DNA of 64,000 nt from Paraglaciecola sp. 20A4 (lineage in GTDB: Bacteria; Pseudomonadota; Gammaproteobacteria; Enterobacterales; Alteromonadaceae): the NCBI RefSeq assembly GCF_011378905.1, contig NZ_WTPY01000005.1, positions 203,252 to 267,251 on the forward strand, given 5' to 3'. The notes under the pieces are model-generated. The model ran no database searches, had not been told where the DNA came from, and saw nothing but the letters and a program-made list of their open reading frames with translations. Within the stretch, counting starts at the first letter, position 1, and the number at the start of each line of letters is the position of its first letter. Below are positions 63,973 to 64,000 of the stretch, piece after piece. The position numbers and the translations under genes were made by a program.

Positions 63973-64000
63973 ATGTCCAAACATCATAGAGTATTTAAGT
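63973..64000 (+). CDS. Start of IS3-family transposase OrfA (partial)
   Basis: Only MSKHHRVFK is visible before the window ends. This opening is typical of the helix-turn-helix OrfA of IS3/IS150 elements. The likely ribosome site GGGGG lies in the 3' arm of the preceding hairpin. Confidence 0.6.

Larger units (their letters stand above)
63925..64000 (+). mobile_element. Left end of an IS3-family (IS150-like) insertion sequence, cut by the window
   Basis: TGAAGTGACCCCCAATAGTT near 63925-63944 resembles the terminal inverted repeat of IS150-group elements (TG start, ACCCCCAATAGTTGGACA-type tail). It is followed at once by a hairpin and a reading frame opening MSKHHRVFK. The exact left boundary is estimated. 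The rest lies beyond the window. Confidence 0.7.

Noticed and set aside
1..64000. CRISPR arrays, tRNA, rRNA, toxin-antitoxin or phage-defence systems
   Set aside because: I looked for these on both strands and saw no regular spaced repeats, no cloverleaf or rRNA sequence, and no recognisable defence proteins.

Overview
The window reads as chromosomal DNA of a marine gammaproteobacterium of the order Alteromonadales, probably close to Paraglaciecola/Glaciecola. This is inferred from gene content and protein style: two large TonB-dependent receptors, a NagA/NagB-II/NagP-type amino-sugar set, a NhaA antiporter, a CosR/EctR-like MarR regulator, and a base composition of roughly 43-45% GC by eye. 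No rRNA, tRNA, CRISPR array or prophage was seen. The only mobile DNA is the left end of an IS3-family element at the right edge.

Layout. 1-5.5 kb: small envelope or stress proteins (lipoprotein, DUF1328, Pmp3/YqaE), an endonuclease/exonuclease/phosphatase-family protein, an AsmA/DUF748-like protein, a BrkB/YihY membrane protein and an MscS channel. 5.6-12.8 kb: an MFS transporter, NhaA, proline synthesis (proB-proA), a collapsed PutP remnant, a CosR/EctR-like regulator and a SYLF-domain lipoprotein. 13.1-16.5 kb: an MlaA lipoprotein coupled to an RND/MMPL permease. 16.9-22.5 kb: a five-gene signalling operon on the minus strand, running from a sigma-54 activator through a tiny HisKA-only protein, a CHASE3 kinase and a single-domain receiver to a hybrid kinase. 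22.9-25.6 kb: a RimK-like ATP-grasp enzyme coupled to a GNAT-peptidase C39 fusion.

25.8-53.2 kb is the centrepiece, a peptidoglycan (muropeptide) scavenging locus. It has an exported serine hydrolase, an AmiD-like amidase fused to a PBP4b/AmiE-like serine hydrolase, two TonB-dependent receptors, a lipoprotein NagZ, a MurR/RpiR regulator, and a minus-strand operon (DUF819 transporter, YkfC-like NlpC/P60 peptidase, SSS symporter, BadF-type sugar kinase, MurQ, NamZ). Divergent from it is a plus-strand operon nagB-II, nagA, nagP, and an exported LD-carboxypeptidase closes the locus. Together these can trim muropeptides outside the cytoplasm, import GlcNAc, MurNAc and peptides, and convert both sugars to fructose-6-phosphate. 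A shared AT-rich inverted repeat (AGAATAAnnnnTTATTCT type) lies between the two operons and, in a near copy, just before the MurR-like gene. Its octamer half-site recurs four times between the amidase and the first receptor. This suggests one regulon.

53.5-58.9 kb: a receiver-GGDEF diguanylate cyclase overlapping a second HisKA-only mini-protein, a YbiT-like ABC-F protein, a chemoreceptor and a DUF6436-like protein. 59.1-62.3 kb: a DUF2855 protein and an FAD oxidoreductase divergent from a TetR regulator, with a perfect 16-bp inverted repeat between them. 62.4-63.6 kb: a short malic enzyme, followed by the IS end.
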